A DNA stretch of 64,000 nt from Sphingomonas panni (lineage in GTDB: Bacteria; Pseudomonadota; Alphaproteobacteria; Sphingomonadales; Sphingomonadaceae): the NCBI RefSeq assembly GCF_022664435.1, contig NZ_JAKREU010000003.1, forward strand, positions 248,001 through 312,000. Reading direction: 5' to 3'. Below, in pieces: positions 1 to 8,042 of this stretch. Below the pieces are notes generated by a model. The model worked only from the letters and a program-made list of their open reading frames with translations. It made no database searches and had not been told where the DNA came from. A program made the translations under genes and the position numbers. How positions within the stretch are numbered: the first letter of the stretch is position 1; each line of letters starts with the position of its first letter.

Positions 1-14
1 CGGGACAGAGGGAC

Positions 15-407
15 TTACTCCCAGTCGTCGGGCGGAACCTCGTCCGGCCAGAACTCCGGCTCCGGCTCCACCTCCGCCGCCACGACCTTCGGCAGCACCG
101 GCACCGCGCCGTCGAACGCCACCCGGATCGCCGCGCCCATCGGCGTCGCCTGCTGGAACAGCGCCGCCACCTCGCGCCCCTGCCGCAGCATCGCGCCGAT
201 CCACGCCGCGCGGTCGGCGGTCAGATAGCCGATCTGCACCCCGCGCGCGCTCAGCACCATCACCGCATTGGGGTCGACCGGGTTGCGCGGTTCGGGGACC
301 AGCGTCACCGCCTCGCCCGGCGTGCACAGCAATATCTCGAACCGGCGATTGCCCCCACCCCGATTGGGATGATCGGCCCCGACCACATGCAGGCTCAACT
401 CACGCAT
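15..407 (-). CDS. stand-alone HIRAN domain protein
   Basis: A 130-residue protein that is almost entirely one HIRAN domain (about residues 5-100). It shows the family's core: an early VVG segment, a basic region followed by EPRNPVDPNAV, and a GYLTADRA strand-turn. HIRAN domains in Rad5/HLTF bind 3' single-stranded DNA ends at damaged or stalled DNA; stand-alone bacterial copies are poorly characterised. The acidic, proline-rich tail (residues 110-130) looks disordered. The ATG at 407 has a GGGAGA ribosome site. The gene overlaps the last 8 nt of the AlkB-like gene, so the two are probably translated together. A DNA-repair role is inferred from domain and partner. Confidence 0.85.
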   Translation of the reverse strand: MRELSLHVVGADHPNRGGGNRRFEILLCTPGEAVTLVPEPRNPVDPNAVMVLSARGVQIGYLTADRAAWIGAMLRQGREVAALFQQATPMGAAIRVAFDGAVPVLPKVVAAEVEPEPEFWPDEVPPDDWE

Positions 408-990
408 CGCCGATCTCCCGCCGGAACCGCTCGGTCAGGCTGCGAAAGGTGATCGACCAGCGCGTCGCGTCCATCGGCGCGATGCCATGCTCCCACTCCC
501 AGCGCGCATCGCCGGTCAGATGGTACGCATCCCCCGCCACCAGCGCTTGCGCGAACCGGTCGAACCCGTCCGCCCGCCGCCGCCGGAACCGCAGCGTGGC
601 CGGCGCGCCGATCGACAGCCCGACGACATGGTCGAACACCGGCCGGTCGCGATGCCAGCCGATCCCGGCACCCGGATCGTAACGGATCAGCAGCGCCTGC
701 ACGAGCGCCTCCGCCGCTACGCCCGAAAAGCCTGCCGCCACCTCCCGCACCGCCAACAGCCAGTCGGGCATCGGCTCCGCCTGCCCGACCCGGCCCGCCT
801 CGAAATCATAATGCCAGCCATAGGAGGCGGTCAGCCGGAGGCCGGTCCATTGCTGGAACCGGAACGGCGTCAGCGGCGCGGCGTCGATCGCCTCGCTCAG
901 CCCGGCCAGCTGCCCCTGCGGCACCACACCCCGCGCATGGCGCAACCCCGGTATTGTCGGCGCGCCGGCAAAGAGATCGAACTGGGTCAC
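400..990 (-). CDS. AlkB-like 2-oxoglutarate/Fe(II) dioxygenase
   Basis: A 196-residue AlkB-family protein. The family removes alkyl groups from DNA or RNA bases by oxidative demethylation. The Fe(II) ligands are visible as the HRD motif (H113, D115) and H168 in EWEHGI. The 2-oxoglutarate-binding arginines are R177 and R183 in RWSITFR. The length and the NxRYxPG-like segment (IRYDPGAGIGWHRD) match the short ABH2-like subgroup rather than classical AlkB. The likely start is a GTG at 990 with only a weak upstream purine run. It heads a two-gene unit with the overlapping HIRAN gene. The substrate cannot be decided from sequence. Confidence 0.9.
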   Translation of the reverse strand: MTQFDLFAGAPTIPGLRHARGVVPQGQLAGLSEAIDAAPLTPFRFQQWTGLRLTASYGWHYDFEAGRVGQAEPMPDWLLAVREVAAGFSGVAAEALVQALLIRYDPGAGIGWHRDRPVFDHVVGLSIGAPATLRFRRRRADGFDRFAQALVAGDAYHLTGDARWEWEHGIAPMDATRWSITFRSLTERFRREIGDA

Positions 991-1125
991 GCGCAGCGAA
1001 ACCCTGTCCGAAAGGGTGCGAAACGGTCCGATGCAACGCCCATGGAACGCAACATGGGTTGGCGGCGTCTGTCCATCAACAAGCGGCGACGATCACGATC
1101 GCCCGTCAAGAACAGGGACAGCTTC

Positions 1126-1581
1126 ATGCCACAGCATAGCGCGGGCATCCTGCTATATCGTCGCACGCCCAGCCCGGCGGTGCTGCTCGTCCATCCCGGC
1201 GGCCCCTATTGGGCGCGGCGGCAGGTCGGCGCGTGGCAGATTCCCAAGGGCCATGTCGAACCCGATGAAGCGGTCGAGGACGCCGCGCGCCGCGAGGTCG
1301 CGGAGGAACTGGGCGTCGCGGTCGTCGCCCCGCTCGCCCCGCTCGGCACGGTGCGACAGGCGGGCGGCAAGTCCGTCTCGGCCTTCGCCGCCGAACAGGA
1401 TGTCGACACCCATGCAATCACCAGCATGACCTTCGAACTGGAATGGCCCCCGCGCAGCGGCCGGCGGCGGAGCTTCCCGGAGGTCGACGCGGCGCGGTGG
1501 ATGCCGGTCGCCGAAGCACGGATGATGATGCTGAAAAGCCAGCTGCCGCTACTGGACCGGATCGAGCCGCTGCTGGGGTAG
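1126..1581 (+). CDS. Nudix hydrolase (COG4119-like)
   Basis: A 151-residue Nudix hydrolase. The Nudix box is intact at residues 42-64 and follows GX5EX7REVXEELGV, including the metal-binding RE and EE pairs. The N-terminal block with HPGGPYWARR and GAWQIPKG is typical of the COG4119 subgroup, predicted NTP or nucleoside-diphosphate-X pyrophosphohydrolases. The open frame continues far upstream, but the ATG at 1126 has an AGGGA ribosome site and matches where the family begins, so the longer frame is discarded. The gene is single, convergent with the sugar-acid cassette, and followed by repeats. The exact substrate is unknown. Confidence 0.9.
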   Translation: MPQHSAGILLYRRTPSPAVLLVHPGGPYWARRQVGAWQIPKGHVEPDEAVEDAARREVAEELGVAVVAPLAPLGTVRQAGGKSVSAFAAEQDVDTHAITSMTFELEWPPRSGRRRSFPEVDAARWMPVAEARMMMLKSQLPLLDRIEPLLG

Positions 1582-2036
1582 GCTCCTTTCCACCCCTTCT
1601 ACCCCACAGCCACCCCGTTCGGTTCGAGCAGCTTCGAGCGAAGTCGAGAAGCGCCGGTCGAGAACGCCTCTCTTGCGGCACCCCCTTCTCGACTACGGTT
1701 CTCGACAGGCTCGAACCTCCGCTCGAAGCAAACGGGGGGGGCCTGTGGGGAGAAAGCAAAGGGAACGCCCGAAGCGCGCAGGGTAAGAAAGTCGCCCGCC
1801 CCACCCGTCATTCCCGCGAAGGCGGGAATCCATACACGCCACCGTCGCGGCAAACCCGCAACGCCAGCGCCAATGGCATCCCACCTCCGCAGAAGTGACG
1901 AACACCAGGAAGCGCCCCGCACACCGCCCCCGTCATCCCGGCGAAGGCCGGAATCCACGGACGCGAAACGGTCACGCTTCCATCCAAATCACCCGACACA
2001 ACGCCCCCCCGACCTCCGCCGGGAGACGGTCACCGA
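1582..2036. repeat. gene-free gap filled with dispersed repeats
   Basis: No credible gene. The stretch 1613-1737 is a copy of the dispersed GTTCGAGC/TCGAGAAC element with inverted ends, also found at 6422-6545 and 22162-22282. Two short palindromes in the same orientation follow: 1806-1835 (TTCCCGCGAAGGCGGGAA core) and 1931-1959 (TCCCGGCGAAGGCCGGAA core). It separates the convergent Nudix and AraD1-like genes. Confidence 0.75.
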
Positions 2037-3023
2037 TTAAAGAACCTTCACCGCCACCGGCACGTCCGCCGCCCGCGTCAGCCGGTTCTTCAACGGCAGC
2101 GTGAACGGCGCGGCCTGAATCTCGAACACATCGCCTTCCTCGGTCCGCACCCCGTCCGAGAAGGACAGCGTCGCCGTGCCGAAGAAGTGGACATGGATGT
2201 CCCCCGGCCGCCGGAACAGCGGATATTTGAAATGGTGATGTTCGAGGTTCGACAGGCTGTGCGACATGTTCGCCTCGCCCGACAGGAACGGCTTTTCCCA
2301 GATCGTATCGCCGCCCCGCACGATGCGGCTCGTCCCCTCGATATGCTCGGGCGGCGCGCCGACCAGCAATTCGGGACCGACCGACGCCTGGCGCAGCTTG
2401 CTGTGCGCCAGCCAGAGGTAATTGTGCCGCTCGGTCACATGGTCCGAAAATTCGTTGGCGAGCGCGAGGCCGATGCGGTGCGGCGTGCCGTCCGAACCGA
2501 TCACATAGATGCCGGCCAGTTCCGGCTCCTCGCCGCCATCCTGCGCGAAATGCGGCATGGTGAAGTCGCCACCCGGCGCCACCATCTGCGTGCCGTCGCC
2601 CTTGAAGAACCATTCGGGCTGCTGCCCGACCTGCCCCGCCGCCGGCTTGCCGCCCTCGACGCCCTCCAGGAACATCCGCATCGAATCGGTCTGGGTCGCG
2701 GCTTCGGCGGCGGCGCGGTGCATCTTGTCACGCCCCTCGGCCGAACCGAGATGGGTCAGGCCGGTACCGGTCAGGATGACATGCGCCGGGTCCTCATGGT
2801 CGATCGGCGATCCGATCGCACCGGCGTCGAGCAGCGCGGCGATATCGACCGCCTCCCCTTGCCCCAGTGCGGCGACCGCGTCGGCGATGCTGTGGCCGGC
2901 ATCGATCGCGCGCAGTGCCAGCGCGCGGATGCTGTCGACACCGGGCACGACATGCGCGCCCGCTTCGGTCGCGGCGATGACGGCGCGCGACGGAGCCACG
3001 CGCTGCAACAGACGGAGAGTCAT
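2037..3023 (-). CDS. AraD1/GguC-like fumarylacetoacetate hydrolase family protein
   Basis: A 328-residue protein with a C-terminal FAH fold. It resembles the AraD1/GguC group found in sugar-acid degradation clusters, whose members are predicted to act on 2-keto-3-deoxy sugar acids such as 2-keto-3-deoxy-L-arabonate. Typical segments are GDIHVHFFGTATLSF and EEGDVFEI near the C-terminus. The open frame starts at a TTG (3041), but the ATG at 3023 has a good AAGGAAAA ribosome site and lies 10 nt after the transporter stop, so it is preferred. Co-transcription with the FucP-type symporter is very likely. The exact reaction is inferred from context. Confidence 0.82.
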   Translation of the reverse strand: MTLRLLQRVAPSRAVIAATEAGAHVVPGVDSIRALALRAIDAGHSIADAVAALGQGEAVDIAALLDAGAIGSPIDHEDPAHVILTGTGLTHLGSAEGRDKMHRAAAEAATQTDSMRMFLEGVEGGKPAAGQVGQQPEWFFKGDGTQMVAPGGDFTMPHFAQDGGEEPELAGIYVIGSDGTPHRIGLALANEFSDHVTERHNYLWLAHSKLRQASVGPELLVGAPPEHIEGTSRIVRGGDTIWEKPFLSGEANMSHSLSNLEHHHFKYPLFRRPGDIHVHFFGTATLSFSDGVRTEEGDVFEIQAAPFTLPLKNRLTRAADVPVAVKVL

Positions 3024-3033
3024 CGAATTTTCC

Positions 3034-4350
3034 TTATGCAAAGACGTCGTCGTCGGCGGGGGTATCGGCGATCGGGTTCGTCACCTTCGACCCCCACACG
3101 GCATAGAACAGGATGTACAGTTCGCACGCGGCGGTCAGCAGGAACGACCATTGCAGGCCGTATTTGTCGGCCAGCCAGCCCTGCACCACCACCAGCGCGC
3201 CGCCGGCGATCGCCATGATGAGCAGCCCCGACCCTTCCTCGGTCAACGGTCCCAGCCCCTTGATGCCGAGCGAGAAGATCGTCGGGAACATGATCGAATG
3301 GAACAGCCCGACCAGGATCAGCGACCACATCGCCGCTGGCCCCGACAGGAAGGTCGCACCCAGCATCACGACGAACGCGCCGATCGAAAAGAACGCCAGC
3401 ACCCGTTCGGCGGCGATCTTCTGCATGATAAGCGAACCGGCGAAGCGGCCGACCATCATACCGCCCCACAGCAGCGCGAGGTAGCGCGACGCTTCCGCCT
3501 GGGTGATGTTGGCGATGTCGCGCTGCGAGACGAAATTGATGAACAGGTTGGCGACCCCGATCTCGGCGATCAGGTAGATGAAGATCGCCGGCACGCCGAA
3601 CACCAGGTTGCGGTGGTTCCACAGCGAATGCTTCTTGCGCTCTTCCTTCGCGACCCGGCTGGTCGCCGATCCCATGGCGGGCAGCGGGAAACGGGCGATG
3701 ACGACCGCGAGCACGACCAGCACGCCTGCGACCAGCACATAGGGCAGGATCACCGACTGCGCGTCCGCCAGCCGCTCGGCCGGGGTGAGCACACGGTCCT
3801 GCGTCGTGCCGCCGACCGACCGCCCGAGGATCAGATAGCCCGCGAAGATCGGCGCGAGCGTCGTGCCGAGCGAATTGAACGCCTGGACCAGGTTCAGGCG
3901 CGACGACCCGGTCTCGGGCGGGCCGATGACGGTGACATAGGGGTTGGCCGCGACCTGCAGCAGCGTGATGCCGCTGGCGATTACGAACAACATCAGCAAC
4001 GTGACGCCATAGGAGGGCAGGCTGGCCGCCAGCACCATGCCGAGCGCCCCGGCCGCCATCACCAGCAGCCCGATAACCAGCGACTTCTGATAGCCGATTC
4101 GCTCGATCAGCTTGGCCGAGGGGATCGATGCGACGAAATAGGCGATGAACCACACGCTCTCGATCAGCGTCGTCTGGGTATAGTTCAGGTCGAACACGCT
4201 GCGCAGGTGCGGCAGCAGCGTGTTGTTGATGACGGTGATGAACCCCCACATGAAGAACAGGCTGGCCAGCAGCGTCAGCGCGGGGGCGTAGCTGGCCCCG
4301 GCGGGGCTGGTCGCACCCCCGGCGGAGCGCGCGGAAATCGGGGCCGGCAT
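3034..4350 (-). CDS. FucP-type MFS sugar:proton symporter
   Basis: An inner-membrane transporter of about 438 residues with roughly 12 hydrophobic segments. The region around FFMWGFITVINNTLLPHL and the VAANPYVTVIGPPE stretch are characteristic of the L-fucose/glucose/galactose symporter family (FucP). The start is taken at the ATG 4350, preceded by AGGGAGA at suitable spacing; a GTG at 4377 is less likely. It is the first gene of the minus-strand pair with the AraD1-like enzyme and faces the dehydratase across a 220-bp promoter region. The substrate (arabinose, fucose, galactose or another pentose or hexose) is not readable from sequence. Confidence 0.88.
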   Translation of the reverse strand: MPAPISARSAGGATSPAGASYAPALTLLASLFFMWGFITVINNTLLPHLRSVFDLNYTQTTLIESVWFIAYFVASIPSAKLIERIGYQKSLVIGLLVMAAGALGMVLAASLPSYGVTLLMLFVIASGITLLQVAANPYVTVIGPPETGSSRLNLVQAFNSLGTTLAPIFAGYLILGRSVGGTTQDRVLTPAERLADAQSVILPYVLVAGVLVVLAVVIARFPLPAMGSATSRVAKEERKKHSLWNHRNLVFGVPAIFIYLIAEIGVANLFINFVSQRDIANITQAEASRYLALLWGGMMVGRFAGSLIMQKIAAERVLAFFSIGAFVVMLGATFLSGPAAMWSLILVGLFHSIMFPTIFSLGIKGLGPLTEEGSGLLIMAIAGGALVVVQGWLADKYGLQWSFLLTAACELYILFYAVWGSKVTNPIADTPADDDVFA

Positions 4351-4382
4351 CCTGGTCTTCTCCCTGTCCTGTGGCACCGCGG

Positions 4383-4398
4383 GACGGTTTGTTCCGTC
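4383..4398. promoter_or_regulatory. candidate operator palindrome GACGG-N6-CCGTC
   Basis: A perfect 5-bp inverted repeat (GACGG, TTTGTT spacer, CCGTC) centred in the divergent region between the symporter and the dehydratase. It lies just upstream of the candidate -35 box at 4405, the expected place for a sugar-responsive repressor or activator. No regulator gene is adjacent, so the binding protein is unknown. Confidence 0.3.
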
Positions 4399-4404
4399 GC
4401 ATCG

Positions 4405-4434
4405 CTTGCCCTATTCGATTTTGTCTGACTATAT
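4405..4434 (+). promoter_or_regulatory. candidate sigma-70 promoter for the dehydratase
   Basis: CTTGCC (4405-4410) and CTATAT (4429-4434) are separated by 18 bp. This is close to the alphaproteobacterial housekeeping consensus CTTGAC-N17-CTATAT. Transcription would start near 4441 and leave a leader of about 130 nt before the ATG at 4571. Confidence 0.4.
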
Positions 4435-4570
4435 GCGGCAACGCACGGCGTCAACGGCGGCGCGGGGAATGCAGGCGGGGAACGGATTCGGGGTACCGGG
4501 CCGGACTGCCGCACGCTCCGGCTTCGCCAGGGCCGCCATGCCCACACCCTCTTGGTGAACCGGAACTTCG

Positions 4571-6361
4571 ATGACCGACATGCCCCCCCTGCGCAGCCGC
4601 GCGTGGTTCGACAATCCCGACAATATCGACATGACGGCGTTGTATATCGAACGGTATCTGAACTTCGGCCTCAGCCAGGAAGAGCTGCAATCGGGCAAGC
4701 CGATCATCGGCATCGCCCAGACCGGCAGCGACCTGTCGCCCTGCAACCGCCACCACCTCGTGCTCGCCGAACGGCTGCGCGAGGGGATTCGCGAAGCGGG
4801 CGGCATCGTCCTCGAATTCCCGGTCCACCCGATCCAGGAAACCGGCAAGCGCCCGACCGCCGGGCTGGACCGCAACCTCGCCTATCTCGGGCTGGTCGAG
4901 GTGCTGTACGGCTATCCGCTCGATGGCGTGGTGCTGACGATCGGCTGCGACAAGACGACGCCCGCCTGCCTGATGGCCGCCGCGACCGTCAACATCCCGG
5001 CCATCGCGCTGTCGGTCGGCCCGATGCTGAACGGCTGGCACAAGGGCGAGCGCACCGGTTCGGGCACGATCGTGTGGAAGGCGCGGCAGATGCTGGCCGC
5101 CGGAGAGATCGACAACAAGGAATTCATCCGCCTCGTCTCGTCCTCGGCCCCCTCGACCGGCTATTGCAACACGATGGGCACGGCGACGACGATGAACTCG
5201 CTGGCCGAGGCGCTGGGGATGCAGCTGCCCGGATCGGCCGCGATTCCTGCCCCCTATCGCGACCGGCAGGAAATCGCCTATCGCACCGGTCTCCGCATCG
5301 TCGACATGGTGCGCGAGGATTTGAAGCCCTCCGACATCCTGACGCGCGACGCGTTCCACAACGCGATCAAGGTCAATTCGGCGATCGGCGGATCGACCAA
5401 CGCGCCGATTCATCTCGCCGCCCTCGCCCGCCATATCGGCGTCGACCTGCCGATCGAGGACTGGCAGGAACAGGGGCACAAGGTCCCGCTGCTGGTCAAC
5501 CTGCAACCCGCCGGCGAATATCTGGGCGAGGATTATTACCGCGCGGGCGGCGTGCCGGCGGTCGTCCGCGAACTGATGGGCGCGGGCCTGATCGCCGAAG
5601 ACGCGCTGACCGTGAACGGCAAGTCGATCGGCGACAATTGCCGCGACGCGGTGATCGAGGATGAAAAGGTCATCCGCCCCTTCGGCCAGCCGCTGAAGGA
5701 AGAGGCCGGTTTCATCGTGCTGAAGGGCAATCTGTTCGACGCGGCGGTGATGAAGACCAGCGTGATCGGCCCCGAATTCCGCGAACGCTATCTGTCCAAC
5801 CCCAACGACCCCGACGCGTTCGAAGGACCGGCGGTCGTGTTCGACGGGCCGGAGGATTATCACCACCGCATCGACGATCCGTCGCTCGGCATCACGCCGG
5901 AAACGCTGATGTTCATGCGCGGCGCGGGGCCGATCGGCTATCCGGGCGCCGCCGAGGTCGTGAACATGCGCCCGCCGGCATACCTCATCACCGAAGGCGT
6001 CAGCGCGCTGCCGTGCATCGGCGACGGCCGCCAGTCGGGCACGTCCGGCTCGCCCTCGATCCTGAACGCCTCGCCCGAAGCGGCGGCGGGCGGCGGCCTC
6101 GCGCTGCTGCGCACCGGCGACCGCGTGCGGATCGATCTGGGCAAGGGCCGCGCCGACGTGCTGCTGTCGGACGAGGAACTCGCCGCACGCCGGCAGGAAC
6201 TGGAGGCGGCCGGCGGGTACCAGTACCCCGCATCGCAGACCCCGTGGCAGGAAATCCAGCGCTCGGTCGTCGGACAGATGGCCACCGGCGCGATCCTCGA
6301 AGGGGCCGAGGCCTATCAGAAGATCGCCCAGACCCGCGGCCTGCCCCGCGATAACCACTGA
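4571..6361 (+). CDS. IlvD/Edd-family sugar-acid dehydratase (L-arabonate dehydratase-like)
   Basis: A 596-residue IlvD/Edd-family dehydratase. The three iron-sulfur cysteines are present: C58 (SPCNRHH), C126 (IGCDKTT) and C199 (GYCNTMG). K128 sits beside C126, and a serine-rich [15 protein letters not shown] motif lies near residue 485, where the catalytic serine is expected. The length and motifs match the sugar-acid branch (L-arabonate, D-xylonate or related) rather than dihydroxyacid dehydratase of valine synthesis. It faces a FucP-type symporter and an AraD1-like enzyme, which fits oxidative pentose or fucose breakdown. The ribosome site is weak (GGTGAACCGGAAC). The preferred sugar is inferred only. 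Confidence 0.88.
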   Translation: MTDMPPLRSRAWFDNPDNIDMTALYIERYLNFGLSQEELQSGKPIIGIAQTGSDLSPCNRHHLVLAERLREGIREAGGIVLEFPVHPIQETGKRPTAGLDRNLAYLGLVEVLYGYPLDGVVLTIGCDKTTPACLMAAATVNIPAIALSVGPMLNGWHKGERTGSGTIVWKARQMLAAGEIDNKEFIRLVSSSAPSTGYCNTMGTATTMNSLAEALGMQLPGSAAIPAPYRDRQEIAYRTGLRIVDMVREDLKPSDILTRDAFHNAIKVNSAIGGSTNAPIHLAALARHIGVDLPIEDWQEQGHKVPLLVNLQPAGEYLGEDYYRAGGVPAVVRELMGAGLIAEDALTVNGKSIGDNCRDAVIEDEKVIRPFGQPLKEEAGFIVLKGNLFDAAVMKTSVIGPEFRERYLSNPNDPDAFEGPAVVFDGPEDYHHRIDDPSLGITPETLMFMRGAGPIGYPGAAEVVNMRPPAYLITEGVSALPCIGDGRQSGTSGSPSILNASPEAAAGGGLALLRTGDRVRIDLGKGRADVLLSDEELAARRQELEAAGGYQYPASQTPWQEIQRSVVGQMATGAILEGAEAYQKIAQTRGLPRDNH

Positions 6362-6421
6362 GGTGCGGTAGGGGGAGAGGGCGGAACGCAGCTCCCTCCT
6401 CCCCCATCCCACCCGTCCCAA

Positions 6422-6545
6422 CCCCGTTTGCTTCGAGCGCAGGTTCGAGCCTGTCGAGAACCGTAGTCGAGAAGGGGTTGCCCCAAACGGGGCGTTCTCG
6501 ACTACCGCTTCTCGACAAGCTCGAAGCTGCTCGAACCAAGCGGGG
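6422..6545. repeat. dispersed GTTCGAGC/TCGAGAAC element, copy 2
   Basis: A 124-bp copy of the element seen at 1613 and 22162. It carries CTTCGAGCGCAGGTTCGAGC, TGTCGAGAACC and TAGTCGAGAAGG on one side, and the reverse-complement versions on the other around a GGGGTTG...CCCC centre. It could fold as one long imperfect hairpin. It lies between the dehydratase stop and the first DUF4139 gene. Confidence 0.7.
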
Positions 6546-6626
6546 AGGCAAAAAGGGCAAAACCTCCCGTCTTGCCAACGTAACATCCCCCCGCCACACT
6601 TGCGCGAAACAACGGGGGGATGCGCG

Positions 6627-8042
6627 ATGAAACCGACCTGGCTGCTGCTGGCGAGCCTCCTCGCCCCCCTTCCCGCACTCGCGCAGGACGCCGCCACCCC
6701 GGCGGCGATCGCCCCCTCCGCACAGGGCGACGTGTCGGTCACCATCTATAACGGCGACGTCGCGCTCATCCAGGACGTCCGCCCGCTGTCGCTGAACAGC
6801 GGCACCGTGCGACAGGATTTCCCCGACGTCAGCGCGCAGATCCGCCCCGAAACCGTCTCGCTCGCCGTCCCCGATGCCCGCATCGTCGAACAGAATTTCG
6901 ACTTCGACCTGCTCTCCCCCTCCAGCCTGATGGAAAAGGCGGTCGGCGAAACCATCACCCTGCTGCGCACCAACCCCGCGACCGGCGCGGAGACGCGCGA
7001 ACGCGCCAGGGTGCTCGCGGTCAATGGTGGCGTCGTCCTCCAGATCGGCGACTGGATCGAGGTGCTGCGCGACGACGGCCTGCCGGTCCGCGCGATTTTC
7101 GACAAGGTGCCGCCGTCGCTGCGCGCCCGCCCCACCCTGTCGGTGACGCTCGACAGCAGCCGCGCCGGCACCCGCCCGGCAACCTTGTCCTATCTCAGCC
7201 GGGGTCTGGGCTGGAAAGCAGACTATGTCGCGCTGCTCGACCGCAGGAGCGGCACGATCGACGTACAGGGCTGGGTCACGCTGACCAACACCACCGGCAC
7301 GACCTTCACCAACGCTCGCACGCTGCTGGTCGCGGGCGAGGTCGCTTCGAGCAGCGACGACCAGCAGATGTATCGGCCGAACCGCCCGCGCCGCCAGCCG
7401 GTGATGCAGCCCGGCACCGAGACCGCCAATCGCGAACAGCTCGGCGATTTCTACCTCTATCCGCTGCCCGAACGGACCACGATCGCCGACAAGCAGACCA
7501 AGCAGGTCAGCTTCCTCGACGTGAAGGGCACGCCCGCGACCAGCGGCTATCGCTTCGTCAACAACTGGCTCGGCACCACCGAACAGCCCGCCAGCGCGCA
7601 GAGCATCGTCCGCTTCAGCAACGCGGCGAAGGGCGGCTTGGGCGACGCGCTCCCCGCCGGCACGATCCGCGTCTATATGCGCGACGCGCGCGGCCAGCCG
7701 CAATTCACCGGCGAAGCGGCGATCGATCACACGCCGCAGGGGTCGAAGATCGCGCTGGCGACCGGCGACGCCTTCGACGTAAAGGTCCGCGCCGTCGTAG
7801 AGAGCCGCACCCGCCTCAACGCCAGCCGCTGGCAGACGAAGATGCGCTACACCCTGACCAACGCCACGCCCGCCGCGGTTACCATCGAACTGGCACAGGC
7901 CGGGCTGGACTGGAGCGACACCCGCATCCCCGAACAGAGCCGCCCGAGCGAGCGGGTCGATGCCGGACAGGCGGTATGGCAGGTGCCGGTCCCGGCCAAC
8001 GGATCGGCCACCGTCACCGCGACGTTCGACACGCGCTACTGA
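6627..8042 (+). CDS. exported DUF4139 protein (first of two)
   Basis: A 471-residue secreted protein. The signal peptide spans about residues 1-19 with cleavage likely after ALA. The rest is a DUF4139 fold, with the paired blocks VTIYNGDVALIQDVR near the N-terminus and a WKADYVALLDR / VQGWVTLTNTTGTTF core around residues 200-230. DUF4139 proteins are beta-rich envelope or secreted proteins of unknown function. The ATG at 6627 follows a GGGGGGA ribosome site. The stop overlaps the next gene's start (TGATG), so the paralogous pair is probably translated together. No catalytic motif is apparent. Confidence 0.85.
   Translation: MKPTWLLLASLLAPLPALAQDAATPAAIAPSAQGDVSVTIYNGDVALIQDVRPLSLNSGTVRQDFPDVSAQIRPETVSLAVPDARIVEQNFDFDLLSPSSLMEKAVGETITLLRTNPATGAETRERARVLAVNGGVVLQIGDWIEVLRDDGLPVRAIFDKVPPSLRARPTLSVTLDSSRAGTRPATLSYLSRGLGWKADYVALLDRRSGTIDVQGWVTLTNTTGTTFTNARTLLVAGEVASSSDDQQMYRPNRPRRQPVMQPGTETANREQLGDFYLYPLPERTTIADKQTKQVSFLDVKGTPATSGYRFVNNWLGTTEQPASAQSIVRFSNAAKGGLGDALPAGTIRVYMRDARGQPQFTGEAAIDHTPQGSKIALATGDAFDVKVRAVVESRTRLNASRWQTKMRYTLTNATPAAVTIELAQAGLDWSDTRIPEQSRPSERVDAGQAVWQVPVPANGSATVTATFDTRY

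Noticed and set aside
487-1125. In-frame upstream extension of the Nudix gene
   Set aside because: It overlaps the AlkB-like gene on the other strand and lacks family similarity; the ATG at 1126 has a ribosome site.
1806-1960. Regularly repeated palindromes considered as a CRISPR array
   Set aside because: Only one or two copies occur per site, spacing is irregular, the cores are full palindromes and no cas gene is in the window.
7976-8041. Start of the second DUF4139 gene at the earlier ATG (7976)
   Set aside because: It would overlap the first DUF4139 gene by 67 bp without a ribosome site, whereas 8042 gives a TGATG stop-start junction.
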